From assembly GCA_023055505.1 (NCBI GenBank), contig JALIRH010000006.1, positions 26,199,105-26,263,104 on the forward strand: a DNA stretch of 64,000 nucleotides, written 5' to 3'. Both the position numbers and the translations under genes were made by a program. Each line of letters begins with the position of its first letter. Within the stretch, counting starts at the first letter, position 1. The notes beneath the pieces are model-generated. The model did not search any database, was not told the DNA's origin, and saw only the letters and a list, made by a program, of their open reading frames with translations. Source of the DNA: Callipepla californica brunnescens (lineage: Eukaryota > Chordata > Aves > Galliformes > Odontophoridae). Below are positions 37,630 to 49,285 of the stretch, in pieces.

Positions 37630-39738
37630 GTAAGTGCCAGTGTACATGAATCCTAGTACAAAATTAATGTATTCCATTCTGCCTTCTGCCAGCTGAAGTG
37701 AACAGTAAGAAGAGGTCTGAAGCAAGTGTGTGTCTGTGTGCAGTGTGCAACTAGAGCAGTTGAAGCTGTGCTTGCAGAAAGACAGAGACACTTGTTGCAC
37801 AAAACAACACTGCTGTTTTGTGTGCAGATTTGGAGAACTACAGAAAGCACATTCTGACAGTCTTGTCAAAATTCACCTCTTTCTACGAAATAGGAGAAAA
37901 TTTGAAAGCCTAAAGCTTCACTTGAATTTCTCTCTGAAGAGCTTATTTCCTAAAATAGATATCACTACCAAACAGCAACCTATATGAAGTAAGTTGAGCA
38001 TTTTTTCAAGAATGAAAAAATTTAGTTTATGAATATCTTCAGCTGAGACATCTGAATACTTCTTTCTTAGTTATTAAGGAAGTTGTTCTTGAAACTGCCT
38101 TATATTTCTTTGAATACCATTTCGTGAGACCCAACAGAGAGTTATTTCTAGCTCGTATATGGCTCTAAGGTAAATGACAGATACAAGGGATACTTTTGGA
38201 ATTTGATGCTCACTAGAGGGAGACAGATACAAATAATTCACTTTAGTCAGGTCAGCTTAAAAATCAAGTCGTAAAAATACATTGTGAAGGTATTTAAAAT
38301 GAAACTTCCACATGCAGATATTGGTATTTGCCGTCCTAATTGAGCAAACAATTTTAACTAAAAAATACCAAACCAGAAAAGAGTTGTACATGGTACTCAT
38401 GGGAAACATATACTCTTGCCTTTTTTTCTTGAGTGGGAAACTATCAGTTTAGTAGTTGTAAGTTTACCATACTGTAGACTTCAGAAATTAGTGTCCATGG
38501 GGCTTCCATTACTTTGGTAAACAGTGAATCATAAAAGCATCATATTGCTGTGATGATGTTAGTTTTGCATTATTCAGGGAAAGGGAGGAGTACATCTGTT
38601 CTTTCGTCTATGGAATGTTTTCTGGTAGAGCATTAACAGTCTCAGGTTATTCCTTTTTTCATCCTAATTCCTTTTCATCCTAATCTAGATGGGTTTCTTG
38701 CTCTCTTCAACCGTAACAACTTTTCAAGTCACCAATGTATTAACCCAGGAGAAGGAGGGTAACAGAACAAAAGGTTCCTGTAAGGGATGTGAAAATCAGC
38801 ATTCATATAAACAGTTTGGCTTTATTTGTGCTCACACCAGAAGATGAGCAGCAGTGTGAACTCAGTGGTTCCTTTCTCTGTTTGGCTTGCTCATTGCATT
38901 GCACCTAGCCAAGCAACACTTGTGACCCTCAGTCCTTGCATATGCTGCTACTGATCTGCTTGATGAGTATAGGAGGGAAGGAAAGCATAAACAGTGGAGT
39001 TAGGGTCTGAAGTTGAGGGGTAGTGGAGGTATTTTATGGGAATCAGGTCACAGGGAGGAGACATGCTCACCAGATAACTGTGCTGTTGTGTAACCAAATA
39101 CTTAGTATTTGCCAGTATTCCTTAGTGCTTCTACTTTCAGAAAATCACTTCTATTCCTTCCCTTTTTTATTACTGTTTGGGGAAAACAGAAAGGTTGTTG
39201 TTTTGTTTTTTTTCTTTTATGCTCTTTTTACAAAGAATATTACAGCTATCAGAAGGCATCCCACATACTCTAAGTAGGAATCAGTTCACTTGACATTGAC
39301 GTGCCCTGTCCTACCATCAATTTACAGAAAGAGGAAACATTCTTCACTGCTACTTCAAAACGACATTTTGTCGTTATATTTTTAGTTTTTTCATTGTTTT
39401 GTTTTTTTTTTTTTTTATTTGGATATTATTAGAAAAGAATTTAAATTCTTTAGATATATCTGGCCCTGGACAAATGGCCTCATCTACTGAAGTAATAATC
39501 CTCGTGACTTAATTGATTTTCTGGATTATGGCCAACTACTGTGGTCTACTACAATACTACTACAAATAATCCAAATGTTATCTCATTTTGACTGATTTCT
39601 ACCGACACTTTTATAGTTTTACAGCAGTTTACTTCTAGCAGTAAGGATGTGGATTGTTTTTTTCTTGTTTCTTTTTTTTTTATTGTTTTGTTTTTTGTTT
39701 AAGTAAAGGTGAAATGTGCTTAATTTTGTTTGTCTTAG
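37630..39738. other. HDAC9 intron (2.1 kb)
   Basis: Starts with GTAAGT and ends with an AG at 39737-39738. A CTCF-like motif (CACTAGAGGGAGAC) lies at 38211-38224 on the + strand. T-rich low-complexity tracts occur at 39195-39215, 39402-39416 and 39656-39700, the last forming an extended pyrimidine-rich region before the acceptor. No gene or transposon recognised. Confidence 0.9.
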
Positions 39739-39865
39739 GGGCAGTAGCCAGTACAGAAGTGAAGCAAAAACTTCAGGAGTTCCTGTTAAGTAAATCAGCA
39801 ACAAAAGACTCTCCAGCAAATGGAAAGAATCATTCCGTGAGCCGCCACCCCAAGCTCTGGTACAC
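39739..39865 (+). CDS. HDAC9: HDAC9 coding exon (probably exon 5): MEF2-binding helix
   Basis: This 127-bp exon completes Arg136, encodes residues 137-177 and supplies the first two bases of Thr178. It contains [20 protein letters not shown] (about residues 140-159), the amphipathic helix that in the HDAC9-MEF2 crystal structure docks its hydrophobic face into the MEF2 MADS/MEF2 domain; the hydrophobic residues Leu147, Phe150 and Leu151 are all intact. It then runs through [16 protein letters not shown], shared by class IIa HDACs. The donor is GTATGT at 39866. The frame continues across the border, with AC joining G of the next exon to give Thr. The conservation implies that MEF2 repression is retained in this bird. 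Confidence 0.97.
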
Positions 39866-41802
39866 GTATGTTCAGTATTTAGCTGTTTCCTTGCCTTATT
39901 AAGGTAGCTACTAACAGTACACAGAGTGGTTCTTCAGCAGGGATGTTGGGAGTCTAACTGCAGTACAAGATGGAAGTACAAGCAAGGTGGCAAAATATGT
40001 AATATATCTAGTTCAGCTGAAGAGTACTTGGTGGTCAGTGATGACATGAGAGCTATATAATACAGAACAGTGTCTGAAATTTGTATAAAACTTTTATTTC
40101 AACCTCTTCATCTCTTGATACCATCACAAATTTTCCAGGTACCCTTGCAATTTTTTCAAGTCTCTTCAATTTTGCACTTAAAAAAATTTGTGTATGACTT
40201 TACAGATTTTGAATCAATCAGAAAACTTCTTTCATCTTGAAGAGATGCTGTTTTCCACTGAAGTTATTTATATATTCTAAGTAATTGCTAAGATAATAGA
40301 TCTTTTAACTTGTCTTACTCTAATGAAGTAAGAAACCTCTGATCCAAAAACAACATATTCCAGTGATGGCTTGATTGATGATCGATGTGAATCTGCTTAG
40401 GCCACTGAAACAAGTGATTTTTTCAGATTCTGCTATGGATATTTTACTGTTCCAAGAGCTTACAGTTACTACCCCTTTTTTTTTTCTCCTTATTTTTAAC
40501 TAATCAATACACTTTTAACTTCTTTATTACAATAGACAATTAAAGTCAATTAAAAATGAGGAAAAGAACTTGGATGCATTTCCAAAAGGACTTCTACATT
40601 ATCCCCAAACTGACTTCCACAGGACAAACAGAAATGCATGGGTACACTAGATTTTAATCAAGTACTTTTTCTTTTTAAAAATCATTACTGAAGCATTTCC
40701 CTTTGAGCTTCTCTTCTAGTTAGTCAGAGCATTGTGATAGCATGATTTAATACACAGTTACATTGTTTCTGCTAGAGATAAATAATTTCAAAATAATGTG
40801 TAAAATTCTCTCATGTTTTATGATTTCTGAACTAATGGTCTGAACTTATCCTGAGTCTTCAGATGTATGAGAATTATAAACTGTTCAGGGGGATGCCTTC
40901 TGCTACACCAGGGAAACTTTCATGTTAGTGCTTCTCTTTGACAAAAGCGTAGCACTACATGATTAGCCACATTGCATTGCAAAGAAAGGGAGAGGCTCTG
41001 TAAGAGGCCAAGTAAAATGATGTTTAGACAAGCACAAAGTATGAGGGCTTCCCTCTTTTCCCCTCTCCTCTAAATAAAAATATCAACCAAACAAAAAGGC
41101 CTGTCATTGAGCCAGATGATACAATTGCTTTGCAATGTACTATTTACACGTTCAGAATGACCTGCCCACACTCTTTCCTTCATTCATCAGTTGTGACAAA
41201 GTCGTCTTTAGTTTGGAACAACTCTGCTGACGTGAGTGTTATGTTCTGCAGAGTGGTATGCCCAGAAAACTTAGAAAATGAACTTGAATGCAAGGTTTTA
41301 ACTTCCTTGTCTAAACACTTTACATTTTTTTCAAGAGATAGTAATAACTCAACATATTTGATTAGTTTCATATACCACCACCCCTGTCCCCTCCCCCAAA
41401 GTCCTCATCTTCTTGTTAGAAAAGGCTGAGTCAGTGTACACCTATTTGTACGTAATAAACAAGACTTTAAGTGGCTTTTGCTGTGGCTCAGCTGGTTCGT
41501 ATTAAAATGCAGCAATCTGAAATGGTCAGTTCTCCAAACTGGTGACAGATCCTGTCTGTAGGTCAACATGACTCTTATCCTATGTGACTTTTATAATGAG
41601 TGCAAAGCATATATTCTTGGGAATCCCGAGGAGTTCCATAACTTACTGTAAAAGTGAAATTGGTTACATGAGCCTGTGGTTTGTGCACACTTTGAGGAAC
41701 AAGAACATAAACACAGCTGAGACATGTGTACAACACGTGTAGATAGTTACTGCTGGTCACCTCAGTGACTGCTGATTTGTGACCTCTCTGTGTCTGCTTC
41801 AG
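39866..41802. other. HDAC9 intron (1.9 kb)
   Basis: Starts with GTATGT and ends with TGCTTCAG at 41802. No gene, transposon or strong motif seen; short T runs occur near 40480. A stop-free frame at 41130-41429 has no recognisable content. Confidence 0.9.
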
Positions 41803-41924
41803 GGCTGCCCACCATACCTCACTGGATCAAAGCTCTCCACCCCTGAGTGGGGCCTCGCCACCATACAAATACACTTTACCAGGATCACAGGATGCCAAGG
41901 ATGATTTTCCACTCCGTAAAACGG
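41803..41924 (+). CDS. HDAC9: HDAC9 coding exon (probably exon 6): linker ending at the 14-3-3 site
   Basis: This 122-bp exon completes Thr178, encodes residues 179-218 and ends with the first base of Ala219. The peptide runs [16 protein letters not shown] through [24 protein letters not shown] forms the basophilic half of the first class IIa phosphosite (RKTASEP), recognised by CaMK and PKD and, once phosphorylated, by 14-3-3 proteins. The donor is GTGAGT at 41925. Differences from remembered human HDAC9 are small (GASPPY here, GTSPSY in human; GSQD here, GAQD in human). The motif is cut in two by the following 13.3 kb intron. Confidence 0.96.
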
Positions 41925-44900
41925 GTGAGTTAGTTTATTCAATCCCCTTACCAAGATTTCTTTCACCCTTTATTTTAACCAGGCTGTCTACCCACAAGGC
42001 ATATATCATTATCCACAAAGCCTGTTCAGGATGATACTAAGGGTAAGTTCAAAGATCCTGACTGTATCTTTGCAAGGTTGGATTGACCACGTGGTATCAA
42101 GAGTCATTATTTCCCAGTGCTAACAGCTAGGGCAAATTTCAGTCCTAGTCCAACTTAGTTTCTAAACAAGCCATAATTTCATGTCTCTTTCGTGGTATTG
42201 TTGTCTTTATCTCAATATTACTTCTGGGTTTAATCGCTCTCTCTCTTTTGCATGGTAGATATAGTATCTGTCTTCAGATTATATGCTGCCTGTAGACAGA
42301 TTTTTTCAGGACATTGTGAAGAGTATTCGTGGAAAGAGAAAGAATTGGATTAATGTTGTATTTTGTGACCTTGGTTGAAAAATGCTGTATGCATATCTGC
42401 ATACATGCGTATGTTTGCGCATGCTTTTTACACACGAGAATGTCTAATTTACAATAAAATGTTCATTTGAACATTTCAGAATGTTTCAAAGGATTTAGCA
42501 AATGAGCCTTTTTTTCTTGACAGCAGGTGAACTGTAGACTTGTCTTTTTCTGCACCATAAAGCTAGAAGGATGATGGTTGGGTCCATGTGGCTGTTACCT
42601 CAGGTCCTTGGTGCAGTGACCGGTGTCCAGGAATGCAGGGAGACACTAGGAGAGGAAAAAAGAAAGAGAAAAGAAAACATTAGATCTCTTATTGCATGAG
42701 TCTGCTGTTGAGTGATATAGTTACATTCAGAGGGAAAGTCTGACCCCCTACTGTGCTAACAGCCTTTGAATGTGATTTAGCCACTGTGAGATTGAAAACT
42801 AAGTGCAAAACTGGTACTGACTTGAAAAGAAGTGGCATTTGGAAGCACTATGCTTTCTGAAAGAAAATCCAGCCTGCGTCTAATACTTCAGAGCAGACTC
42901 TCTAAGCTCGTATTATGTCCCCAAATATTTTTGAAAGAATGAAAAGCAAAACGCTGATTTATTCTGGCTGAATTATTCAGAGTGATCTCTGAAAAATATG
43001 GTGGCAATATAACAAGGTTCTATGAAATCTTTCTCAGACTGTTCAGTTACAATAAACCCTTACGTGGTTCTCTTCTTAATTCCAGTGTGTAGCATGTATT
43101 TTCTGTGCCAATAGGGTATACATTTTCATTTTTTAAACAAAAGAATACACTCTACGTCTTCTAAATATTATGAATTTATCTACACGTTTTTGAAAGCAAG
43201 TTTTGATTTTTCTTCCATGTTTATGTATCTTAAATGTTATGATTTATATTTATGATGTGTCAGACTGTTGATCTGTAAAACAAAACATTTTCAAACACTG
43301 TAATAGTAAAGTTCTCGTGCAGCTGCTAATACTTTTATATCTCTGTGGGGGTTTCAAAATATTCCTTAATTCAATTCCCATTGTCTGCATAAGAGGACTA
43401 TAATATAATTAAATCCAGATGTTTTCTATATGTTATTCCAAATATTTGGGCATGCAGTGCATCACTTACAAAATTGGACAAAGGACATGATGGCTCTCTG
43501 AAAAGATATCTGCAGAAAAAATAGACCAATACTAACATAATCGTTAACAAAACTGTTTTTTGGTTTTTTTTTATGAAATTTACGTAGTGATTCTGATAAG
43601 CATATAGAAATGAATTGTAAAACATGTTGTGTGTTAGCAAGGGAGAGTGTTTGATAGCTCTCTGCATCCGTGAAAACAGCAACTGTTAAATATCCTGTTT
43701 ACATGTTCAGTCTCTCCCTGTCCTGGATTTGTAATTCCAGCCTTCAGCAACATCCCCACAAAGGTTCCAATGATTGTTCATCAGGTTAAGAGTAAAAGCA
43801 ACAGGAACCAGACTGACACAAGTCAAATGACCCTAAACTTATCTGAGTGGTAATAGGGCCATCCTCCAGGCAGAAGGGACATTGTGGAGCCTGTGTCATC
43901 CTCATGGGACCTTACTAGACAAAGATGTCCCACGAACACTCATGTCTATGGGCAGGCTATAAGCCTGCAGAAATCTGACCTTTGCCATGAGGGGTGAACC
44001 TCTTTTCCTTTCCTTAGGGCTATGAACGCTTATTGCCACTGGCTCCTGGTAAACTCTGTGCTGCTGAACCTGCGTGAAGTCAGCAATTCATACGAAAGTG
44101 AACCTTACATTCCTTTCAGCCTTCGGAGGGGAATACCTTTTATAGGCTTTAATCACAAATTTGGTTTGCTTCTTTTTAGTTCCCATAAGCATAAATTATA
44201 TAACCCAGTCCTGATGTGTCATCTCCTTGTTAATCTTCTAAAAATGAATGCCGGTGGACTATGGTTAAGGAGAAAATATTCTGTCCAGTTTTTATTCTTC
44301 TAGCATCTGGATACATAGGTAACTAGGGAAGCACTTAACAGCTGTGCTGTCTGTATGCTTACAGTGAGGTACCAGACTTCGTGTACCAGTGCACTGGCTG
44401 TAATTACTTGATACCTCTACAGCATGTGGATTATTCCTTCCCTTACAAGATGCAGTAGAACTTGTCAGTAGTAGGCTTTGCACACTTTATCTGCATGGAG
44501 GATTGGGACTGTCCTAGGGGCTAGAGGCCAGGATATGCAGCTCTTTGCACAGCTGCATTCAGATGCTGTGTGTTGACAGACTTTCAAAAAGAGCAGAGCA
44601 AGGGGAGCTATTGCTTCACTGGACAGATAAATATACCATAAGGAGAAGCTATACATCTGTAGCAGAGAATGGGATTTGTCCAAAATAGCTCAAGAGCAAA
44701 TTTTAAAAATGCCCAAGATTTCACCATGGATACCTGTTGTAATGTATGAGCTTTCTGCAAAACACCTAAAGTCTGAGCAGCACATGGCTCATTAACTTCC
44801 AATGAGACTAATGTGTCTAAATTACCCAGAGAGGTTTGAAAATTCCTCCCTATTACTAAACACTTTTGAAATTCATACTGACTGCTGTAAGAGCTCTAAT

Positions 44901-47900
44901 GGGAGCTGTGCACTTTTGAAAACATGATCATTTAATATGGAGAACTTTTGATTGCTGATCTCCATAATTCAGTGGTCTGTCTATCTGGGAAAATATTATC
45001 TGTTTGAAGAGATTGCTGCAAAGCTGTCAGAAGTGTAGCAAGCTAGAAGTTTTTCTGAAAGAAAGCTTTTCCTTTTTTTTAACTTTCTTGAAATGAATGC
45101 AAAAAATCTGGCAACTGGCCATAATGTTTGCATTTTCTTCCCTCTGTAACATTTGATTTTCTGTGTGCACATGTTGCTGCAGAGCTCTCTAACCAAGGAT
45201 ACGTGCTGTTCAAAAATATTCCTAGTGGTGGAATGTCTACATTTTGCCTCATGCTTTGGCTTTTGTTGGAAAAAAAATTCCTGGGATTATCAGCATATCA
45301 AGTATAAAATGTTTTTTCTTCTGTGAATTTAGCACAGTCATCGCAGAATGGGAATGTCAGTCAAGATCAGTATTTATTTTGGTTTTGTGCCAGCTGAATC
45401 TTTCTTTGTTCATGGACTTTATAAGCTTGCAGTTTGCAATTTGCTCGGGGATGGGAGGATCACTCACAATATCACTATTTGTAAAGGTGTTTGCGACTCG
45501 TTTACCAAAAGCTGGAAGTACACTCAATGGAAATCAGCATGTTTTTCTTAAATAGCAAGTAGTACAAAGTTTTAGCTTGGAGAGGGGAAACTATGTAATT
45601 TCACACAGGAAAAAAAGAGGAGATGAAGGATAGTTTAATATTGTGATGAAAGAAGGGAAGAAGGCCGTACTGCATAGTCATGAAAAAATCTTTGTAAAAA
45701 TGACATTATGTTAACCTGATTAGGCAGAAGAATAACAGCATAGCTCTTGTGTAATTAAAGTGAAAGATTTCTGAATAAGAACTCAATATTTTTTTTAAAC
45801 TAATTTGAACATTTCCTTACCATCATTCTTTCTGCACTTAGCAACTCAGTAATTTGCTGGAGTGGTTGAAACTGAGAAGAAAAACATTTTGTGTGAAAGT
45901 TTTTTTCCCTTTCCCTTTCATGCCACCAAATTCCATTTCTGTTTGCATTTTCTAGGAAAACATTCTCCTGTGAAGTAATAGTATATGAAAAAGCTGGATT
46001 TCTTTTGGTCTTCGGTGAAAAAAAGAAGGGCTTAGAGGATCACAAACCCTCAATTATCATGTCTGCCAAAATGAAGAAGTCAATCTCAGTAGTCACTATT
46101 TTTCTCTCAGTTTATGAGCAAGCACAACAAATGGGAGAGGCACTTTGCTTATTGGAGCAGGGACAGAAGGCAAATTTGATACATTTTTTCTCATTTTATC
46201 CTGTTTTTCAGGAGGTGCTATGCATTCCTGCCTCCTTAGTTTCCTTAGTTAATGAACATTCTTGGTAAATTCAGACTAGGTGATTTGGCTGAAGAAAGTC
46301 ACCAGCACCTACTACAGAGTAGGAAAATAAAAAGACATATCCTCCTTTCCAACCTTTCTTTTTATGACTTCTGTTCCCATATAATCATCAGACTTCTGTA
46401 GTCTTCCTAAATTCACTATCAGTAAGTTGAAAGGGCATAAGAGTGAATCTGAAGAAACCTGTTGCTAACAGCTTTTTCTGGATTCGGTGCTGGGAAACCA
46501 CCATCTCTCAGGAAATGTAACCCCACTGTAACCACCGTGACATCCCATAGCCATCCCAAGTAACTTCCAACAGTGTGGTCAGGAAGTAGTGCCATGTCAC
46601 TCTGACTCCAGCTACATCAAAAATACTCTGAGGAACATTAAGACAAACTAAAAATGAATGCCAGAGTATACCTAATCACACTGTCAGGGTGTAAAGAACT
46701 TTCATTAGTATGCTTTGGTATACGTGCCAAGGCCTGCACTAGGATTTAACAAGAATCATCACTACGATAATTAACATAAAGGTCATCATAGTCTTTCCAT
46801 TAGCACTAAATTGTTCCTCCAGGATCCTTTCTTTCACACTTTTAATCACAGGAAGCCAAGGTGTTATGCACAGGTGATTATTATTACTCAGTGGTGTTCT
46901 AAAGATTTTTCATTGTATTTTTGTTTCAGCACAAATTGTACTACTTATGTATATATCACCTTCTGTCCTGCCAGTAATGGCTCTGTTGTGCTAGACACTC
47001 CATCTTCTTGATAACTTGACTAATTCTACAGTCTTACTCTAAATGCTATCTTAATTTTCCTTTTGCTGCCCTTTGAGTAGCCAAAATTGAACTGCAAAGC
47101 TCTCTTTCATGTGTTTACATAAAGATTTTGTAACACAAACTGTGTATGTATTCATAAACACTTTATAAATCAATATTGACAAGTAGCTTGCATAATTTTT
47201 ATAAGTAGGTTATCAGATACTAGCCACCTTTTTTTGCTTTTGAACCCAAAGAAAGTTAGCTTAAAAAAGCAGTCCTAAAATCCTGGAGGATTCTGAGAAC
47301 ACAGTGTCCATTGAAATTTAAATTAAATGATGATATAATGTTATTTGAAGAAGTCTTTTCTTTTTGGATGAACACATTACAAAATATTGTGAATGAAATG
47401 TGAAATTCTTTGAAGTAAGTAGCAAACTGACTTCAGTTCTATTTGAGTGGAGTACATTTTTTCTTCTACTGTGCCTAGGGCAGGGACCTCAGAATTTTCA
47501 GAAAAGTAAACAAGAACATCTAAAAGACGGGAAAAAGAGAAACAGAGAGAAGTGGTATCATATCATCCAAAGTAGAATATGCTGGTCAGTAAAGATTGCA
47601 CTTCTCCAAACTACTCAAAATACACTTTCACTGAAAAATCCTTTCAAACCCACAGTTCTAATTAAGGGTTTTAGTTGCCAAATAACATGTTCTAGCTAAA
47701 GCCAAATAAGTATTACAGAGCCATTCATGAACATCGGCATAAGCTTTGTACTTTGCTTTTGATTTTCTCATGGGAAAGTAATATAAATGAGAGTGATACC
47801 TCCCTGTTGGCTTTAACTGTTAGAAATGCAAAGCATGCTGAAATTGTACATAATTCTCTTCCAAAGGAAAGGAAATAGCATTTCAATGGTTTTCCTCGGT

Positions 47901-48609
47901 GTCTCGTTGAGTTATGGTGGTGCACAATTATTCCTGTTAAATTACTCTACCAGATGGAAGGCTACATTGTATATTTAGCTAATTAAGTTGTAGGAGACTG
48001 GAATTATATCCCAGAGCATAAAGAACCTATCTGAAAGTAAACTTGTTTTAATTTTGTTTTGTTGTTAAGGTATAATATCAATTTCTAATTAAGACTTTAA
48101 ACAAGTGCGGTTTTTTAGGAGGCATCCTTTCAAAAAGTCAGTCTTCCCTGCAAAAATCAGGCAAACATTCTTTTAAACTCCAGACAACTTTAGGACCAAA
48201 TTTAGCTTCATTTGCCTTCGTCTGTAGCTGTGCCTTCCTACAGTTGAGTTCAATGTGGCCCAGAGTTCTCATCTGTTAGGGAAATAGGATCTACTGCCTT
48301 TTGGTGCTCCTGTTTTCTTTGCATCTAGTGCTGTTGTAGCAGAGTCCCTCTGCTAAAACTCTGTTTTGCTTCTGAACAACACCAAGTAGTGTGCTTCAGC
48401 AAATCAAAACTGCCCCACTCTCATCTACTAATAAAATTGTTGCCCTCTCACAACTGGAGGGAAAGAAATCATGCTTAATCATAAATTTTTGAAGACTGAA
48501 AATATACTTCATTATTCTTTCTAGCTACTATCAACGAGTTATCACTGCTGGATATTTTTGTAGATTAACGTAATTGCTCTATTAACCAATTCTTTTTTTA
48601 TATAAGGCT
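41925..48609. other. HDAC9 13.3 kb intron, first half; no gene seen
   Basis: Starts with GTGAGT. It contains a perfect 9-bp-arm palindrome at 42457-42476 (AAATGTTCA, TT, TGAACATTT) just after a small CpG-bearing stretch around 42405-42425. A somewhat GC-richer block at about 43720-43990 was not recognised as a known repeat. No coding exon supported. Confidence 0.75.
42457..42476. repeat. Perfect palindrome with 9-bp arms
   Basis: AAATGTTCA (42457-42465) and TGAACATTT (42468-42476) are exact inverted arms around TT. The core TGTTCATTTGAACA loosely recalls a steroid-receptor inverted half-site (TGTTC/GAACA) but has 4-base rather than 3-base spacing. Function unknown. Confidence 0.8.
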
Positions 48610-49285
48610 TGGAGAATAACCTCCTCATAGTGAATGATCTGGGAAGAGTGGCTGACACACCAGAGGGCTGTGCCACCATTCAGTGTGACCTGGACTGACT
48701 GGAGAGTTGTGCAGAGAGGGCCCTTATGAGTCACTAAGTACAGATGGCAAGTCCTACACCTGAGAAGGAAATAACTGCATGCATCAGTACAAGTTAGGGG
48801 ATGACCTGCTGGAAAGGAGCTTAGCAGAGAAGGACCTGGGTGTCCTGGTGGACAACAGGTTGGCCATGAGCCAGCAGTGTGCCAAGAAGACCAGAAGTCC
48901 ATTGAAAATAGCATGGTCAGAGGGTTGAGGGAGGTGATTTTTCTCCTCTACTCTTACCTCGTGAGGCCACATCTGGAGTACTTTATCCAGTTCTGGATTC
49001 ATCAGATCAAGAAAAACAGGGAATTTCTAGAGAAAGTCCAGCAAAGGGCCACAGATGATTGGGGGACTGGAGCATCTCCCTTCTGTGGAAAGACTGAGAG
49101 CCCTGGATCTGTTCAGCCTGGATGAGAGAAGACTGAGGGGGATCTTATCAGTGCTTATAATTTTCTAAAGCTAGGAGTCAGGTGGATGGGGCATGGCTCT
49201 TTTCAACAGTGTCCAGCAACAGAACAAGTGGCAACGAGCACAAGCTAGAACACAGGAAGTACCATATGAACACAAAGAATCACAC
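48610..49285 (+). mobile_element. CR1 LINE fragment (ORF2 end plus start of 3' UTR, truncated at both ends)
   Basis: Sense-strand CR1. The frame at 48877-49125 preserves the C-terminal tail of the CR1 ORF2 reverse-transcriptase polyprotein, recognisable in LYSYLVRPHLEYFIQFW and REFLEKVQQRAT, but it carries stops and frame changes. Nucleotide blocks such as GACCTGGGTGTCCTGGTGGA and GTGAGGCCACATCTGGAGTA are typical. The copy stops near the AACACAGGAAGT segment, without the ATTCTATG-type CR1 3' terminus, so both ends are missing. It is a dead copy. Confidence 0.92.
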
